52,543 nucleotides of DNA from an uncultured Bacilli bacterium (GCA_905235515.1 CAJOLV010000004.1:1-52543); one strand, 5' to 3'; shown: positions 42,571-52,441, counted from the stretch's first letter. The notes: generated by a model from the letters alone, not told the origin. Translations and numbers: made by a program.

Positions 42571-42594
42571 AAAAGCATCCAGTTGTCTGGATGC
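42571..42594 (-). terminator. Terminator of the acidic lipoprotein gene
   Basis: GCATCCAG (42575-42582) pairs perfectly with CTGGATGC (42587-42594), TTGT loop. The plus-strand A run before it is the U tract for minus-strand transcripts. Confidence 0.85.
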
Positions 42595-42620
42595 CCTTTA
42601 AGTTGTAAGTCTAATTATCC

Positions 42621-44009
42621 TTAATCTTGTTTGCCAAAGCAAACGTAAGTATCTAAATCAGCTGGAAGATCAAATACGACTTCATCGTTGTATTTGAAAG
42701 TAGTGTTGATTTTACCACTTAAGGATGCTGAAGCGGTAAGTGTTCCACCCACTACAAATAAGTTCCATTCATAATTTTCAACAGAAGCAGCGATGTCATA
42801 ACTGACATTAGCGTTTCTAATTAAACCATCTTTGTCTAAAACCACTTTCGCAGTTAAATCGAATTTTTCACAATATTCATTAAACATATCCGCGATAGTT
42901 GGTTCTTCTGGTTCTTCTGGCTCTGACTCACCATCACGTTTAATTAAGCCTTGTTGTTGAATAATTTCAGCAGCTTCTTGAGCGGCTTTAAGTTGTTCAA
43001 TAATGTTAATTAAAGAGGCAACTTTAGCTTTATTTAAGGAGATACCTAATTCATAGGAACCACCTCTTAAAATCTTAAATGTAACCATTTTGCTGAGCAC
43101 TAAGGTTGGTAATGTTTCATCAACGAATTTATCGATTTTTGCTTTAACAGCAGCTTTATCTTCTTCTGTTGGAGCAACATAATCTTCTTCAGGAACGATA
43201 AAACCTTCTTTTTCTGCAACTGTATAAATTTTTCTTGCAGGAGCGCCAGTATATTCGTCAATCATATCGTTTAAGAAGCGAGATTCTTCTTCTTCTTCAT
43301 CTTCGCCATCTTGTTGTGGGACTTCGTCTTCTTCTTCATCTTCGCCTTTAAAAGCCTTGACTAATTGAATGATTTGTCCGACTAAATCTTCAGAATTATC
43401 AATGGTAGTTCTGACACCATCATCAGAATAATCTAAATAGACATTACCATCTTTGAAAAAAGCATTAACCGCTAAAGGAGCAATTGTGAATTCACCATTT
43501 ACAAAATAGCCTTCAAATGGTGATTCCTCGGGTTCTTCTTCATCTCCTTGTTCCTCTTCTTGACTTTCCTCTGGTTCAACTGGAACTTCGTATGGTTGTT
43601 CTAAGGCGAGATCTAAAGCGACTTTGCCTTTGACATCTGATAGTTCTGCCTTGCCTTCAACTTCGCGCTGATCATTGATAGATGCAAATGCGTTAACATT
43701 GGCGTTGAAGCCTTTGAGAGAAAAATCGATTTCATTTTCACCATATTTATTTAGTTCAATGATATCGGCATCAAGAGCAATATTAACATCTTTGATTTCT
43801 GCTTGAACATTTACTTTTTTAAATGTTTGTGGATTGGAATAGTTTAAATATGCTTTGTAAATTGCATCTTTAACTGTAGTTTTGCCTTCATCGGTTTCAA
43901 CATCGACAGGAGTTTCCTCTGGTTCAATAGGTGTTGGTTGTTCTTTTCCACCGCATCCCGCTAATGTGAGAGTGAATAAGGCTGGAACTAATAAAAATTT
44001 ATTTTTCAT
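42621..44009 (-). CDS. Acidic lipoprotein of unknown function
   Basis: This 462-residue lipoprotein has lipobox LAGC with Cys19. It has several Glu/Pro- and Glu/Asp-rich low-complexity stretches (about 25-40, 148-165, 225-245, 375-385). Between them are alternating beta segments (VKLV- and DVNIALDADI-like) that suggest a LolA/LppX-type open beta-barrel, but no family is firmly recognised. GGAGG supports the start. It lies downstream of the ATP-grasp gene in the same direction, with a terminator in between, so it is probably transcribed separately. Confidence 0.8.
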   Translation of the reverse strand: MKNKFLLVPALFTLTLAGCGGKEQPTPIEPEETPVDVETDEGKTTVKDAIYKAYLNYSNPQTFKKVNVQAEIKDVNIALDADIIELNKYGENEIDFSLKGFNANVNAFASINDQREVEGKAELSDVKGKVALDLALEQPYEVPVEPEESQEEEQGDEEEPEESPFEGYFVNGEFTIAPLAVNAFFKDGNVYLDYSDDGVRTTIDNSEDLVGQIIQLVKAFKGEDEEEDEVPQQDGEDEEEEESRFLNDMIDEYTGAPARKIYTVAEKEGFIVPEEDYVAPTEEDKAAVKAKIDKFVDETLPTLVLSKMVTFKILRGGSYELGISLNKAKVASLINIIEQLKAAQEAAEIIQQQGLIKRDGESEPEEPEEPTIADMFNEYCEKFDLTAKVVLDKDGLIRNANVSYDIAASVENYEWNLFVVGGTLTASASLSGKINTTFKYNDEVVFDLPADLDTYVCFGKQD

Positions 44010-44042
44010 AGAAAAAACCTCCGCTTATAAAATACTACGATT

Positions 44043-44077
44043 AAAAAAATAAAACAACTCAAATCAAAGTAGTTGTC
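44043..44077 (-). terminator. Terminator of the ATP-grasp gene
   Basis: AACAACT (44053-44059) pairs with AGTTGT (44071-44076), with a long A-rich stretch at 44043-44054 that forms the U tract on the minus strand. Confidence 0.7.
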
Positions 44078-44080
44078 TTA

Positions 44081-45268
44081 TTATTTCTGCCAAATTGTGT
44101 CTTTAAATTTCAGCGCTTCATCAATTGTTTCGAATCTGCCGAAGAAAAATCTATCTCCCATAGCGACAGCAATTTCTCTAGAATAATGGCCGTATGTCAC
44201 AATATTTTTTTGATAAATGTCTCTTATTTGGTCATCGTTATAAAGATATTGTAGATTATTACGACGAGACACTGAGATAGCGATATAATGCTTCTTATTT
44301 AAATCCTTATCGGTTTTGTTTTTGGCAATAATATCGCCATAAACTTCATAATAGCTATCGTTAAAAGCAATTGAGAGTAAGTCAGGAGTGTTTCCACCAG
44401 GAGATCTCATATTGACTTCTAAAGCGACTATTTCACCTTTATTACCTAATCCAGGTTTATCTTCTAATAGACAGAAGAATTCGATATGAAAACATCTCTT
44501 ACGAATGCCAAATGATTTAACAACTCTTTCACCCATTTCTCTAAAAGACTTAGGCATCTCCATCTTCGCATAATAATAGACATCACTTTGTGAATGAACA
44601 ACTTCTGCGATAGGAGTAGGGAAAGTCTCATTAAACACTAGAACAACGTTACTCTCATCATCAGCGATACCATCAAAGGAAGTGATATAGCCATTAAGGA
44701 ATTCTTCCATGATGTAGATAACATTTGGTTTGGTGTTATGGAAATTCACCAATTCATCGCGATTATTTATTTTGTAAGTGGCAGCAGCGCCAACGCCATT
44801 ATCTGGTTTAGCAAAAACAGGGTAGCCGACTTCCTCAATAAATTTTAAAGAATTTTCTAATGTGTCCACTAAAATATAACGAGCAACTTTAACGCCAGCT
44901 TTGATAAAATTAGCTTTCATTTTGCTCTTATATTTAATGGCTTCCATATCTTTTGGTCTTAAGCCATTAATAACATCTGCATATTCTCTTAATTGAGCAT
45001 CGTTTTCTAGCCAATATTCATTATTACTTTCTAAATAATCTATTGGCCCATACTTATTTTTTAAATAACTCACAGTGTTTTTCATCCAATCAAGATTAGC
45101 GAGATTAGAACAAAAACAATATTCAGTAAGATTTTCTTTTAATTCATTATTTAAATTGTCATATGGAGTATCACCAATACCTAAAACAGTAACACCTCTC
45201 TCTTTAAGAGCTTTGACAAAGTGTGAGTAGATAGTAGGGAAGTTTGGTGAAACGAAGATAAAATTCAT
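44081..45268 (-). CDS. ATP-grasp ligase-like enzyme
   Basis: This 395-residue protein has an N-terminal pre-ATP-grasp domain (about 1-110, starting FIFVSPNFP) and an ATP-grasp fold at about 110-330. KMKANFIKAGVKVARY and GYPVFAKPDNGVGA provide the ATP-binding lysine and loop, YIMEEFLNG the hinge strand, and ALEVNMRSPGG the Mg-binding glutamate-Asn pair. Such enzymes join a carboxylate to an amine or thiol; the BL00235/CarB-like type makes peptides or amino-acid conjugates. The substrate cannot be told. No Shine-Dalgarno; TATAAT (45283-45278, minus) lies 9 nt before the ATG. Divergent from addBA. Confidence 0.85.
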   Translation of the reverse strand: MNFIFVSPNFPTIYSHFVKALKERGVTVLGIGDTPYDNLNNELKENLTEYCFCSNLANLDWMKNTVSYLKNKYGPIDYLESNNEYWLENDAQLREYADVINGLRPKDMEAIKYKSKMKANFIKAGVKVARYILVDTLENSLKFIEEVGYPVFAKPDNGVGAAATYKINNRDELVNFHNTKPNVIYIMEEFLNGYITSFDGIADDESNVVLVFNETFPTPIAEVVHSQSDVYYYAKMEMPKSFREMGERVVKSFGIRKRCFHIEFFCLLEDKPGLGNKGEIVALEVNMRSPGGNTPDLLSIAFNDSYYEVYGDIIAKNKTDKDLNKKHYIAISVSRRNNLQYLYNDDQIRDIYQKNIVTYGHYSREIAVAMGDRFFFGRFETIDEALKFKDTIWQK

Positions 45269-45318
45269 AGCGGTTCAATTATATACCGATATTTTCTTTT
45301 GTAAACAAAAGTGGTTTT

Positions 45319-47796
45319 ATGCTGAGAAAAACCGATTGCCTTTATATATATTTCTTATACAATAAATATATTAAAAGTATGATTTTTGACCCAAAAGAAA
45401 AATTATTATTTGTGATTGATAAGGATTACTATCCCCTTATTTTAGATTATAAAAATAAGCATCCTGAATTAAATATTAAAATCATTAATCGATCCAACTT
45501 AATTGACAAAGCTGGTTATGTATTTAAGAAAGACCCGCTTCCATTTTTGATTAAAGAGGGAACTGAATACGCAAAAGCAAAAAGAACTTTGAATATCATT
45601 AGATGTTTAAGAGGATATCAAGGTGATACTTATCATGAATTAATAACACAATTGAGTGATTATCTCGATGTTGATGAATATGGTTTATTAGAATTAAGTC
45701 GCTACCGCGTTTGTCTTTTGGAAATGGATGAAGATGAAGATGCTAAGTCTTTATTAACGAGAAATAAAATACCATTTCAAATACTTCATCTATCTGATTT
45801 AGATATTCAAAAAACCGATAGTCTGAATAATTCAAAAATCATATATTTCAGCAATAAATTCGCGCAAATCGGACATATTTTTGCTGATATTCGTCAAAAA
45901 ATAAAAGAAGATGAATCCATTAAAGAAAGAATTAAAATCCTTGTTAAAGATGATGCGGATGCTTTCTATATTTATACAATTGCAAAACTATTTGGTATCG
46001 AAGTTTATTCCATTGATGAAGTTCCTGTAATCGCTAATCCTGCTGTTACTGAAATGGTTAATAAGATATATCAAAATCGTTCGTTTAAAGATATTGAACA
46101 AAGCGAAGAATTAGAACTATTAAATAGCCTTATTAAACAATATAAAATCGATGAGATTGATGATTTTGATTATGCTTATTTAAACCTTCTAGAAATCTTA
46201 TCCAGTCAAAAACAATTTATTCAGCATGGAGATAGAGGCGTGGTAATAACCACTAGTTATTGTTTAGATTCTGATTCTATTTGGTATATCACTAATTTTG
46301 AATATGGATGTTTCTATAAAGAATATTCAGATAATAATGTTTTATCGGACTCTCAATTACAAGAATTGAATCTTACCACAAGTTTTAATAAAACAGCGTT
46401 AGATGAGAGGAAGAAATTGAATTTTTTGCTCTATAATCACATCGCTTTATTATCGCGAGTAAAACAACATCAGTCTGATTCTATCTACGATAGTCAATTT
46501 GTTGATAAAGACATTAAAAAGAGAATAGAAACTAAAGACAAAATAGTGGAACTTAATACTAGCGGTGAATTTACTTCATCAATGAATTTATTAATGTCCG
46601 CTCATCAATATGATCAACATTATTACTATAAGAAAAATGGTGAATACCGTAGCTATGACCATTCTTTTAAAGGAGTCAAAGCTAATTCACTGATGGAAAA
46701 AGTTAGTTGGTCGGTTACTAATCTAGAAAAGTATTATAATTGCCCTTTTAAATATCTTTATGATGAATTAATTCCATTACCATCCGATTTACATCACGCA
46801 TATAGGGGAAGATTTATACACTCCTTACTCGAGAATGTATTACATGATACATATGATTTTGAGGCCGAATTTATCAAAGCCAAAAATGTGTACATCAAGA
46901 GTATGGAGAAAAATAAAGAAGTTTTTACCAATAAAGAAGAAGCTTGGCTAGAGATGTATAGATATTGGTTAAAAAACATTATCTCCTCTATTCGTCGTAT
47001 TAAAGACAATAGCAATATTATTAACTGTCTTAAAGATGCTGAATTACCAGTAGAATTCGATATTGATGGTTATAAATTTAAAGGATACGTTGATAAATTA
47101 GTTTACACAAAGAATGGTTTAGATAAGTTTTATACAATAGTGGACTATAAAACAGGGGCCGAACAATATGACGATATGGCTCTAGCGGTGGGTAAATCTA
47201 TTCAATTGCCACTTTATTACTATGCTTTAGAACAGTTTAAAAACAAACATGATTATGTCGATGATTACACCTTTGGTGGTTTTTTAATTCAACATACATA
47301 TTTTAAATCTATTAAAGCCGCTTATGTTGTTGGCACTTTATTCTCAGAAAGCAATTTATTAAAACAAACAAAATATAAAGGAATTAATCTTGCTTCTCAT
47401 ACATACGCTTATTCCTTTGACAATACTGTTCAAGAAGGAACTACAACGCAAAAAGGATTATTTCTTACTGGTAAACTCACATTCAATAAACCAGATGATG
47501 ATTCCACTCTTTTAAGTAACCCTCCTAAGGGATTAGAAAAGTTTAATCTTAATGATGTAGTGGCTCTCTCTAAAAAGACCGCTGTGAGAATTATTAAAGC
47601 AATTATTAATAATGAATTCGATATTGCCCCATCTCAAACAAACATCACTAAACCAGTGAAAAAAATAGATAGTTTAAATTGCAGTTTTTGTAGTCATAGA
47701 GATATTTGTTATGTCAATCCAATAGAAGATGTAAGAGACTATTCTCTATTTATAAAAAAAGAATTATTGAATAAGGAGGAAGATAAAGGTGAATAA
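45319..47796 (+). CDS. addB: AddB/RexB-like nuclease subunit of the AddAB repair complex
   Basis: This protein (825 residues from this start) works with AddA at double-strand breaks. The C-terminal half carries the PD-(D/E)XK nuclease: HAYRGRFIHSLLE, FDIDGYKFKGYVDKLV with the metal Asp, and IVDYKTG with Asp-x-Lys. An iron-sulfur cluster is expected from YNCPF (before the nuclease) plus CSFCSHRDIC near the C-terminus, the AddB arrangement. The N-terminal helicase-like half is degenerate, without a Walker A. It is shorter than typical AddB (about 1150 residues). The start is uncertain: ATG 45379 (MIFDPKEKLLF) follows TATATT by 6 nt and may be the real, leaderless start. It overlaps addA by 8 nt. 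Confidence 0.85.
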   Translation: MLRKTDCLYIYFLYNKYIKSMIFDPKEKLLFVIDKDYYPLILDYKNKHPELNIKIINRSNLIDKAGYVFKKDPLPFLIKEGTEYAKAKRTLNIIRCLRGYQGDTYHELITQLSDYLDVDEYGLLELSRYRVCLLEMDEDEDAKSLLTRNKIPFQILHLSDLDIQKTDSLNNSKIIYFSNKFAQIGHIFADIRQKIKEDESIKERIKILVKDDADAFYIYTIAKLFGIEVYSIDEVPVIANPAVTEMVNKIYQNRSFKDIEQSEELELLNSLIKQYKIDEIDDFDYAYLNLLEILSSQKQFIQHGDRGVVITTSYCLDSDSIWYITNFEYGCFYKEYSDNNVLSDSQLQELNLTTSFNKTALDERKKLNFLLYNHIALLSRVKQHQSDSIYDSQFVDKDIKKRIETKDKIVELNTSGEFTSSMNLLMSAHQYDQHYYYKKNGEYRSYDHSFKGVKANSLMEKVSWSVTNLEKYYNCPFKYLYDELIPLPSDLHHAYRGRFIHSLLENVLHDTYDFEAEFIKAKNVYIKSMEKNKEVFTNKEEAWLEMYRYWLKNIISSIRRIKDNSNIINCLKDAELPVEFDIDGYKFKGYVDKLVYTKNGLDKFYTIVDYKTGAEQYDDMALAVGKSIQLPLYYYALEQFKNKHDYVDDYTFGGFLIQHTYFKSIKAAYVVGTLFSESNLLKQTKYKGINLASHTYAYSFDNTVQEGTTTQKGLFLTGKLTFNKPDDDSTLLSNPPKGLEKFNLNDVVALSKKTAVRIIKAIINNEFDIAPSQTNITKPVKKIDSLNCSFCSHRDICYVNPIEDVRDYSLFIKKELLNKEEDKGE

Positions 47797-50700
47797 AGAC
47801 TTTAATTATGAACAAAATCTAGCCTTAGATAATCCTATTAATATCGACCTCCAAGTATCCGCAGGAGCAGGCTCTGGAAAAACTAAAACACTCAGTGAAA
47901 AAGTGATGCTTTTAATCGAACAAGGACTTAAACCAAGCGAGTTATTAGTTCTAACCTTCACTAATAATGCTGCTCATGAGATGAAAGAAAGAATTATTCA
48001 AAAATTTGAAGGGAATAAAGACATAGCTTATGAATTAGCTAGCGCCCACATACAAACATTTGATTCTTTCAGCCAATATCTTGTTAGTAGATATTCTGGA
48101 GAATTAAAAGTCGCAGAGCAATTAAGCATCATTGATAAAAATGTCCAAAATACAAAAATTAAGGAATTTGTTGATCAAATATTTGATGAATATTATAGCG
48201 ACAACGAGAAAAATAAAGCATTTTTGCGGACATTATTGAAATTTAATCTTAGAGATGATGAGATTTCTAAAGCTGTTGTTATTGATATTGTTGACCACAT
48301 TAGTAAGCTTCCTCTTAATGAACAAGATAAGTTTTTAAACCATTATGATGAGACATTTCTTTCTCGCGAATTCTTTGACAGTAATGTTAATGATTTAGTA
48401 AAGTCTGCTAAAACAATCATTAAAGATAAAATCTTCTACGCTTATTTTAAAGAGAAATATCAAGATGCGATTGATAGCGCTGATTATTTAACCCTCAAAA
48501 GTATATTTAGTAATCCGAATAATTTCAATTTTGATATTGATAAATTAATGTTCCTTGATACTGAACTTGCTGACCCTCTTTATCATGCTTATTTAGACCT
48601 TTTAAAACTTGATGGCAAAGCTTTTATTGACAAAGCTAAAACCTTTATTAACGATAATAACGATTTATTTACTAAAAAGCGTAACGTCAGTGTTTCCTAT
48701 AAAACTCTTAAATCTTTAATTAACACTACTAAAAAAAATGATTTATCTTTCATTACCGACATCAAAGATTTAGATGAAGAATATAAGAAGCTTATCCACT
48801 TTAAAGATGATATCCATCTATATTTAGACATTGTTAAAGAAGTATTTAGAAGATTGAACGAATATAAGAAGATAACTAATTGTTTTACATTTGGAGATAT
48901 CTCTAATATGGCGTTATCTTTGATGATTGATCCACAATATGAAGATATCGCTGAGGAAATTAGAAGTAGATTTAAGTTCATTATGGTGGATGAATATCAA
49001 GACACTAATGATTTACAAGAAGCCTTTATTAATTCCTTATTAAAAACAAATAAGAAAGGTGAGAGAAGTCACCTCTTCTGTGTTGGTGACGCTAAACAAA
49101 GTATTTATGCTTTTAGAGATAGTAATGTTGCTTTATTCACCAATAGACAAAAACAATATGAATCTATTAGCAATGATGTTGCTCGAGCTATACCGATGAA
49201 TAAGAATTATCGCTCTGGTAAAAAACTACTAGATGATATTAATCATATTTTTAATTTCTATATGACTATCGATAATGGCGGAATTGCCTATCATAAATTA
49301 AGCGAATCTTTGCAATATGATTCTGTAATCAATTTATATCGTGAACCGTATGATAACTTTGGTGTCCATCGTATCACCTCTTTATCATCTATAAATAATG
49401 ATAATGCTCCATACGGAAGCAAAGAATGGGAAGCCAGAGCGATTGCGGCTAATATTAAAGATAAAATCGATAATGGCTTCCTTATCTCCGAGAGAAGTAA
49501 AAATGGCAATATCATCAGAAAATGTGATTATAAAGACTTCTGTATCCTCGTCGGAGTTAAAGAAGGTGTTGATTTATATCAAAAGGTCTTCCAAGAATAT
49601 GGGATACCTTTAAATTGCAAAATTGAAAAAGATTTAAATGAGTCGGATCCAATTACGGTGATTAAGTCATTAATTGGAATGATGCAATATATTGCATTAG
49701 ATAAACAATCTGACCCATTATTTGCTCACATGTTTGCCTCGGTAGCGAGAAGTTACATATTTGAATACGATGATCAAACAATCTTTGATTTATTAAACGA
49801 CCCATCACATGAATATGTCGTATTAAATCATGACCCAATTGTCTTACAAATTATGGACTTCATGAACAAATATCAAAAGAGTTCCTTTGGTCAAATTTTT
49901 ATTGAATTGCTAATTGAATTTAAAGTAGTGGAAAAACTATACAAGATTGGGGATGTTGATAACAGCATATCAAAAATAGAATCTCTTTACTTAATGGCGA
50001 TTTCTCAACAAAAAGCTGGTGAAGGGATGAATGAGTTTATCGCTTTAATGGACAATATTAAAAAATATAAAACTGAACTCAGCAGTGAATCTCTTTATCA
50101 AGTTGATAACGCAGTGGATATGATGACAATCCATGGCTCAAAAGGCTTAGAAAGAAAAATAGTCTATATGCCTTGTAGTTATAATTACATCACTAAAGGG
50201 AAATCAGGTAGTCAGCCAGATTATGCTTTCTCTCGTAAATATGGCATTCTTTTACCTTATTATAATTATCAATTTGATAATTGCCCAATCGAGGAAGTTG
50301 ATAAATCTTTCCCGACTTTATCAATTAATCACCTTATGGTCGCTCAATTAAATGAAGAAGCAAAAGTAAAGATAGATGAACATGTTAGACTCTTTTATGT
50401 CGCTCTCACTCGAGCGGAAAATGCTGTCTATATTGTGGGAGACTTACCAAAGATTAGCGATAGTGAAATAGAAAGTCAAAAGAAAAAAGATCGACCATAT
50501 GGAATGCTTTGTCATATGCCATATTACTTCTTATTAGATGATATATATATTAAAGAAAAGATATCTCAAGGAATCGTAGATAAAACCACCTATGATTTAT
50601 ATCTCCAACGCATCAAAGATATTAAACATATTAAAAGAGATTTAACTAATGATGATTTAGATGAAGTTTCATATAAGAGATATTCTTATCTATGGGAGAA

Positions 50701-51742
50701 TAGTTATTTAACTATACTTTCATCAAAGATTTTAGAATGTGTCACGAATATTGAAAGATCATTGTTTAAAGATTATTTAAATAAATTTGCTGAAGTAACT
50801 GATTATGATTTCCTCGCTCAATTATTTGCGGAACATTTCTATCATGATTATTCAATTAAAAAAGTAGATGACTTATTTAAACAACGAAAAGGGAAAATCT
50901 CTGATGGTGATGATGACGATAGTGAAGATACCTCTTTTGATATTGTTGTCACTAAAGATAATGTCTATTCATTATTGGACACCTTTAAAAACGCGATAGT
51001 GAAGAGAGTAAATCTCTCGTTCTTGGGCATTAGTTCTAACAAAAAAATATTAGATAAACCAGATAGTCAAGACACTAGTGATGTATTGATGAATAATTTC
51101 TTATTAATGTTTGCTAAAGCGTTTGACCATCAATATAGAATAAAGTCTATCTCCTTTAAATGTGATGATTATCTAGATAAAACAGAAGTGTTTGATTATT
51201 TAAAACACCCCGTTAGTGAGAAGTCTTATATTCCTCCTAAATTATTAAATATTAGAGTTAATGATGATTATATTGAATTTAAAGAAAGACTCCATCAAAG
51301 AGCGAGCAAAAAATCTTATGATGAAGAATTACCATCACAAGAAATATTAGATTATGGCACATATCTCCATAGATTATTAGAACTTGTGGATTTGCACACT
51401 AAAGATACTTCATTTATCAAAAATGACCACGATAGAAAGATTATCGATAAAGTATTAAGACTTGATATCTTTGATAATCTTGATAATGCAATAGTGTATC
51501 AAGAATATGCCTATTATGATGAGGAGTTACTCTCTACAGGTATCATTGACTTATTAATTATCAAAGATAACAAATATTACATTATTGATTACAAAGCCAA
51601 GCATACTGGTGATGAAGCCTACATCAATCAATTACATACATATAAGAGAAATATCACGAGAATCTTTAACATAGAAGACACTAGTAATATCAATATGTAT
51701 TTACTATCAATCTTAGATTGTAAGATTATCAAGATTGACTAG
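47789..51742 (+). CDS. addA: AddA/RexA helicase-nuclease
   Basis: This 1317-residue UvrD-type superfamily 1 helicase with nuclease is the motor of AddAB. It shows Walker A SAGAGSGKT (about 24-32), VLTFTNNAA, Walker B VDEYQDTND, GDAKQSIYAFR, MTIHGSKGLE and FYVALTRAE. The C-terminal nuclease (about 1180-1310) has GTYLHRLLE, a metal Asp in GIIDLLII and IIDYKAK. It starts at GTG with AAGGAGGAAG upstream and overlaps addB by 8 nt, the usual coupled pair. Residues about 1030-1060 contain a Glu/Asp-rich insert. It completes the two-gene operon, followed closely by the promoter of the RNA at 51786. Confidence 0.95.
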   Translation: MNKDFNYEQNLALDNPINIDLQVSAGAGSGKTKTLSEKVMLLIEQGLKPSELLVLTFTNNAAHEMKERIIQKFEGNKDIAYELASAHIQTFDSFSQYLVSRYSGELKVAEQLSIIDKNVQNTKIKEFVDQIFDEYYSDNEKNKAFLRTLLKFNLRDDEISKAVVIDIVDHISKLPLNEQDKFLNHYDETFLSREFFDSNVNDLVKSAKTIIKDKIFYAYFKEKYQDAIDSADYLTLKSIFSNPNNFNFDIDKLMFLDTELADPLYHAYLDLLKLDGKAFIDKAKTFINDNNDLFTKKRNVSVSYKTLKSLINTTKKNDLSFITDIKDLDEEYKKLIHFKDDIHLYLDIVKEVFRRLNEYKKITNCFTFGDISNMALSLMIDPQYEDIAEEIRSRFKFIMVDEYQDTNDLQEAFINSLLKTNKKGERSHLFCVGDAKQSIYAFRDSNVALFTNRQKQYESISNDVARAIPMNKNYRSGKKLLDDINHIFNFYMTIDNGGIAYHKLSESLQYDSVINLYREPYDNFGVHRITSLSSINNDNAPYGSKEWEARAIAANIKDKIDNGFLISERSKNGNIIRKCDYKDFCILVGVKEGVDLYQKVFQEYGIPLNCKIEKDLNESDPITVIKSLIGMMQYIALDKQSDPLFAHMFASVARSYIFEYDDQTIFDLLNDPSHEYVVLNHDPIVLQIMDFMNKYQKSSFGQIFIELLIEFKVVEKLYKIGDVDNSISKIESLYLMAISQQKAGEGMNEFIALMDNIKKYKTELSSESLYQVDNAVDMMTIHGSKGLERKIVYMPCSYNYITKGKSGSQPDYAFSRKYGILLPYYNYQFDNCPIEEVDKSFPTLSINHLMVAQLNEEAKVKIDEHVRLFYVALTRAENAVYIVGDLPKISDSEIESQKKKDRPYGMLCHMPYYFLLDDIYIKEKISQGIVDKTTYDLYLQRIKDIKHIKRDLTNDDLDEVSYKRYSYLWENSYLTILSSKILECVTNIERSLFKDYLNKFAEVTDYDFLAQLFAEHFYHDYSIKKVDDLFKQRKGKISDGDDDDSEDTSFDIVVTKDNVYSLLDTFKNAIVKRVNLSFLGISSNKKILDKPDSQDTSDVLMNNFLLMFAKAFDHQYRIKSISFKCDDYLDKTEVFDYLKHPVSEKSYIPPKLLNIRVNDDYIEFKERLHQRASKKSYDEELPSQEILDYGTYLHRLLELVDLHTKDTSFIKNDHDRKIIDKVLRLDIFDNLDNAIVYQEYAYYDEELLSTGIIDLLIIKDNKYYIIDYKAKHTGDEAYINQLHTYKRNITRIFNIEDTSNINMYLLSILDCKIIKID

Positions 51743-51751
51743 CAGTTTTGT

Positions 51752-51779
51752 TTTACTACTCCGCTATCTTGTGTATAAT
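51752..51779 (+). promoter_or_regulatory. Promoter of the structured RNA
   Basis: TATAAT (51774-51779) with TTTACT (51752-51757) at 16-bp spacing, in the 40 nt right after the addA stop, places transcription start near 51786. Confidence 0.6.
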
Positions 51780-51785
51780 ATAGAT

Positions 51786-51985
51786 AGCCACTCAAAGTTT
51801 GATACATGCTTGCATGTTGAATAAGACCTCTTGGTGTGGGCGTTCAGAAACAGAATGTCGAAGAGAAGACGGGGCCCATAAAAAGGTACATCTTCGAACG
51901 GTAGGGAATATCTGGCTAGTAGGCATATTGGGTGCCCGGAAACGGTTCCTAGTTTAACAACCTCGGTTATTTACCGGGGTTTTGT
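51786..51985 (+). ncRNA. Free-standing structured RNA of about 200 nt
   Basis: A GC-richer, non-coding segment with its own promoter and terminator. Folding visible by eye: hairpin ACATG-CTTG-CATGT near the 5' end (about 51804-51817); CGTTC (51841-51845) with GAACG (51896-51900); TCGAAG with CTTCGA inside it; and TAGGGAAT (51902-51909) with GGTTCCTA (51944-51951) enclosing GGCA/TGCC. The central region holds GGCTAGTA (51914-51921). It is not tRNA, tmRNA, SRP or RNase P RNA by the hallmarks I know. A raiA-type RNA or a divergent 6S RNA are the candidates; the local hairpin pattern without a long closing stem argues against 6S. Confidence 0.65.
51959..51985 (+). terminator. Terminator of the structured RNA
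   Basis: CCTCGGT (51961-51967) pairs with ACCGGGG (51973-51979, one G-U pair), and AA/TT extend the stem; a T-rich tail follows. It overlaps the last codons of the minus-strand pseudogene. Confidence 0.85.
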
Positions 51986-52409
51986 TTTGGATTCACATAT
52001 AAAACATCTTTTGGATTTTTGCCTTTAATAGTTTTTTCTATATCTCTTTTTGGAAACATTGTTACGAGTTTATTTATATTTGCGTTAATGTTTTGATTGA
52101 GTCCAGCGTTGACTTCAATAATGACAAATAATGGTTCTCCAAAATGAGATTTAGATGTAGACATAATCGCATACTGACTTATTTCGGTTTTTAAAATACA
52201 ATATAGTTCAGTAATAGATGCGAGAGTGTCAATAATATCTTCTGGGGTTAGATCATGATGATTATGAACACCTCTTTACTTTGCGGTTGCATTAACTCCC
52301 ATAAAGAAATCGTATTTGCATATAAATCATTTTTAGAAAATATGTTTTGTTCCAATAAAGTGTTAATTTGTATCCCTAAAAGATATCCACTCTCCCACAC
52401 ATAAATGAT
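51967..52409 (-). pseudogene. Truncated, frameshifted gene remnant beside an IS element
   Basis: On the minus strand a coherent protein reads ESGYLLGIQINTLLEQ ... TISLWELMQPQSKEVF, then must change frame near 52255-52275 to continue as NHHDLTPEDIIDTLASI ... GEPLFVIIEVNAG ... LYVNPKQNPGK to the stop at 51967. An in-frame TAG at 52412-52410 marks the upstream limit, right beside the transposase leader, so the 5' part was probably lost at IS insertion. I do not recognise the family; about 140 residues remain. A gene caller would see only the last 65 residues from ATG 52164. Confidence 0.5.
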
Positions 52410-52416
52410 CTATGTT

Positions 52417-52436
52417 ATCCTCCGACACAGGAGGAT
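52417..52436 (+). promoter_or_regulatory. Hairpin hiding the transposase ribosome site
   Basis: ATCCTCC (52417-52423) pairs perfectly with GGAGGAT (52430-52436) around GACACA, so the Shine-Dalgarno GGAGG sits inside the stem; a T run follows to the ATG at 52442. It would limit transposase translation from outside transcripts and may also attenuate transcription. Confidence 0.6.
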
Positions 52437-52441
52437 TTTTT

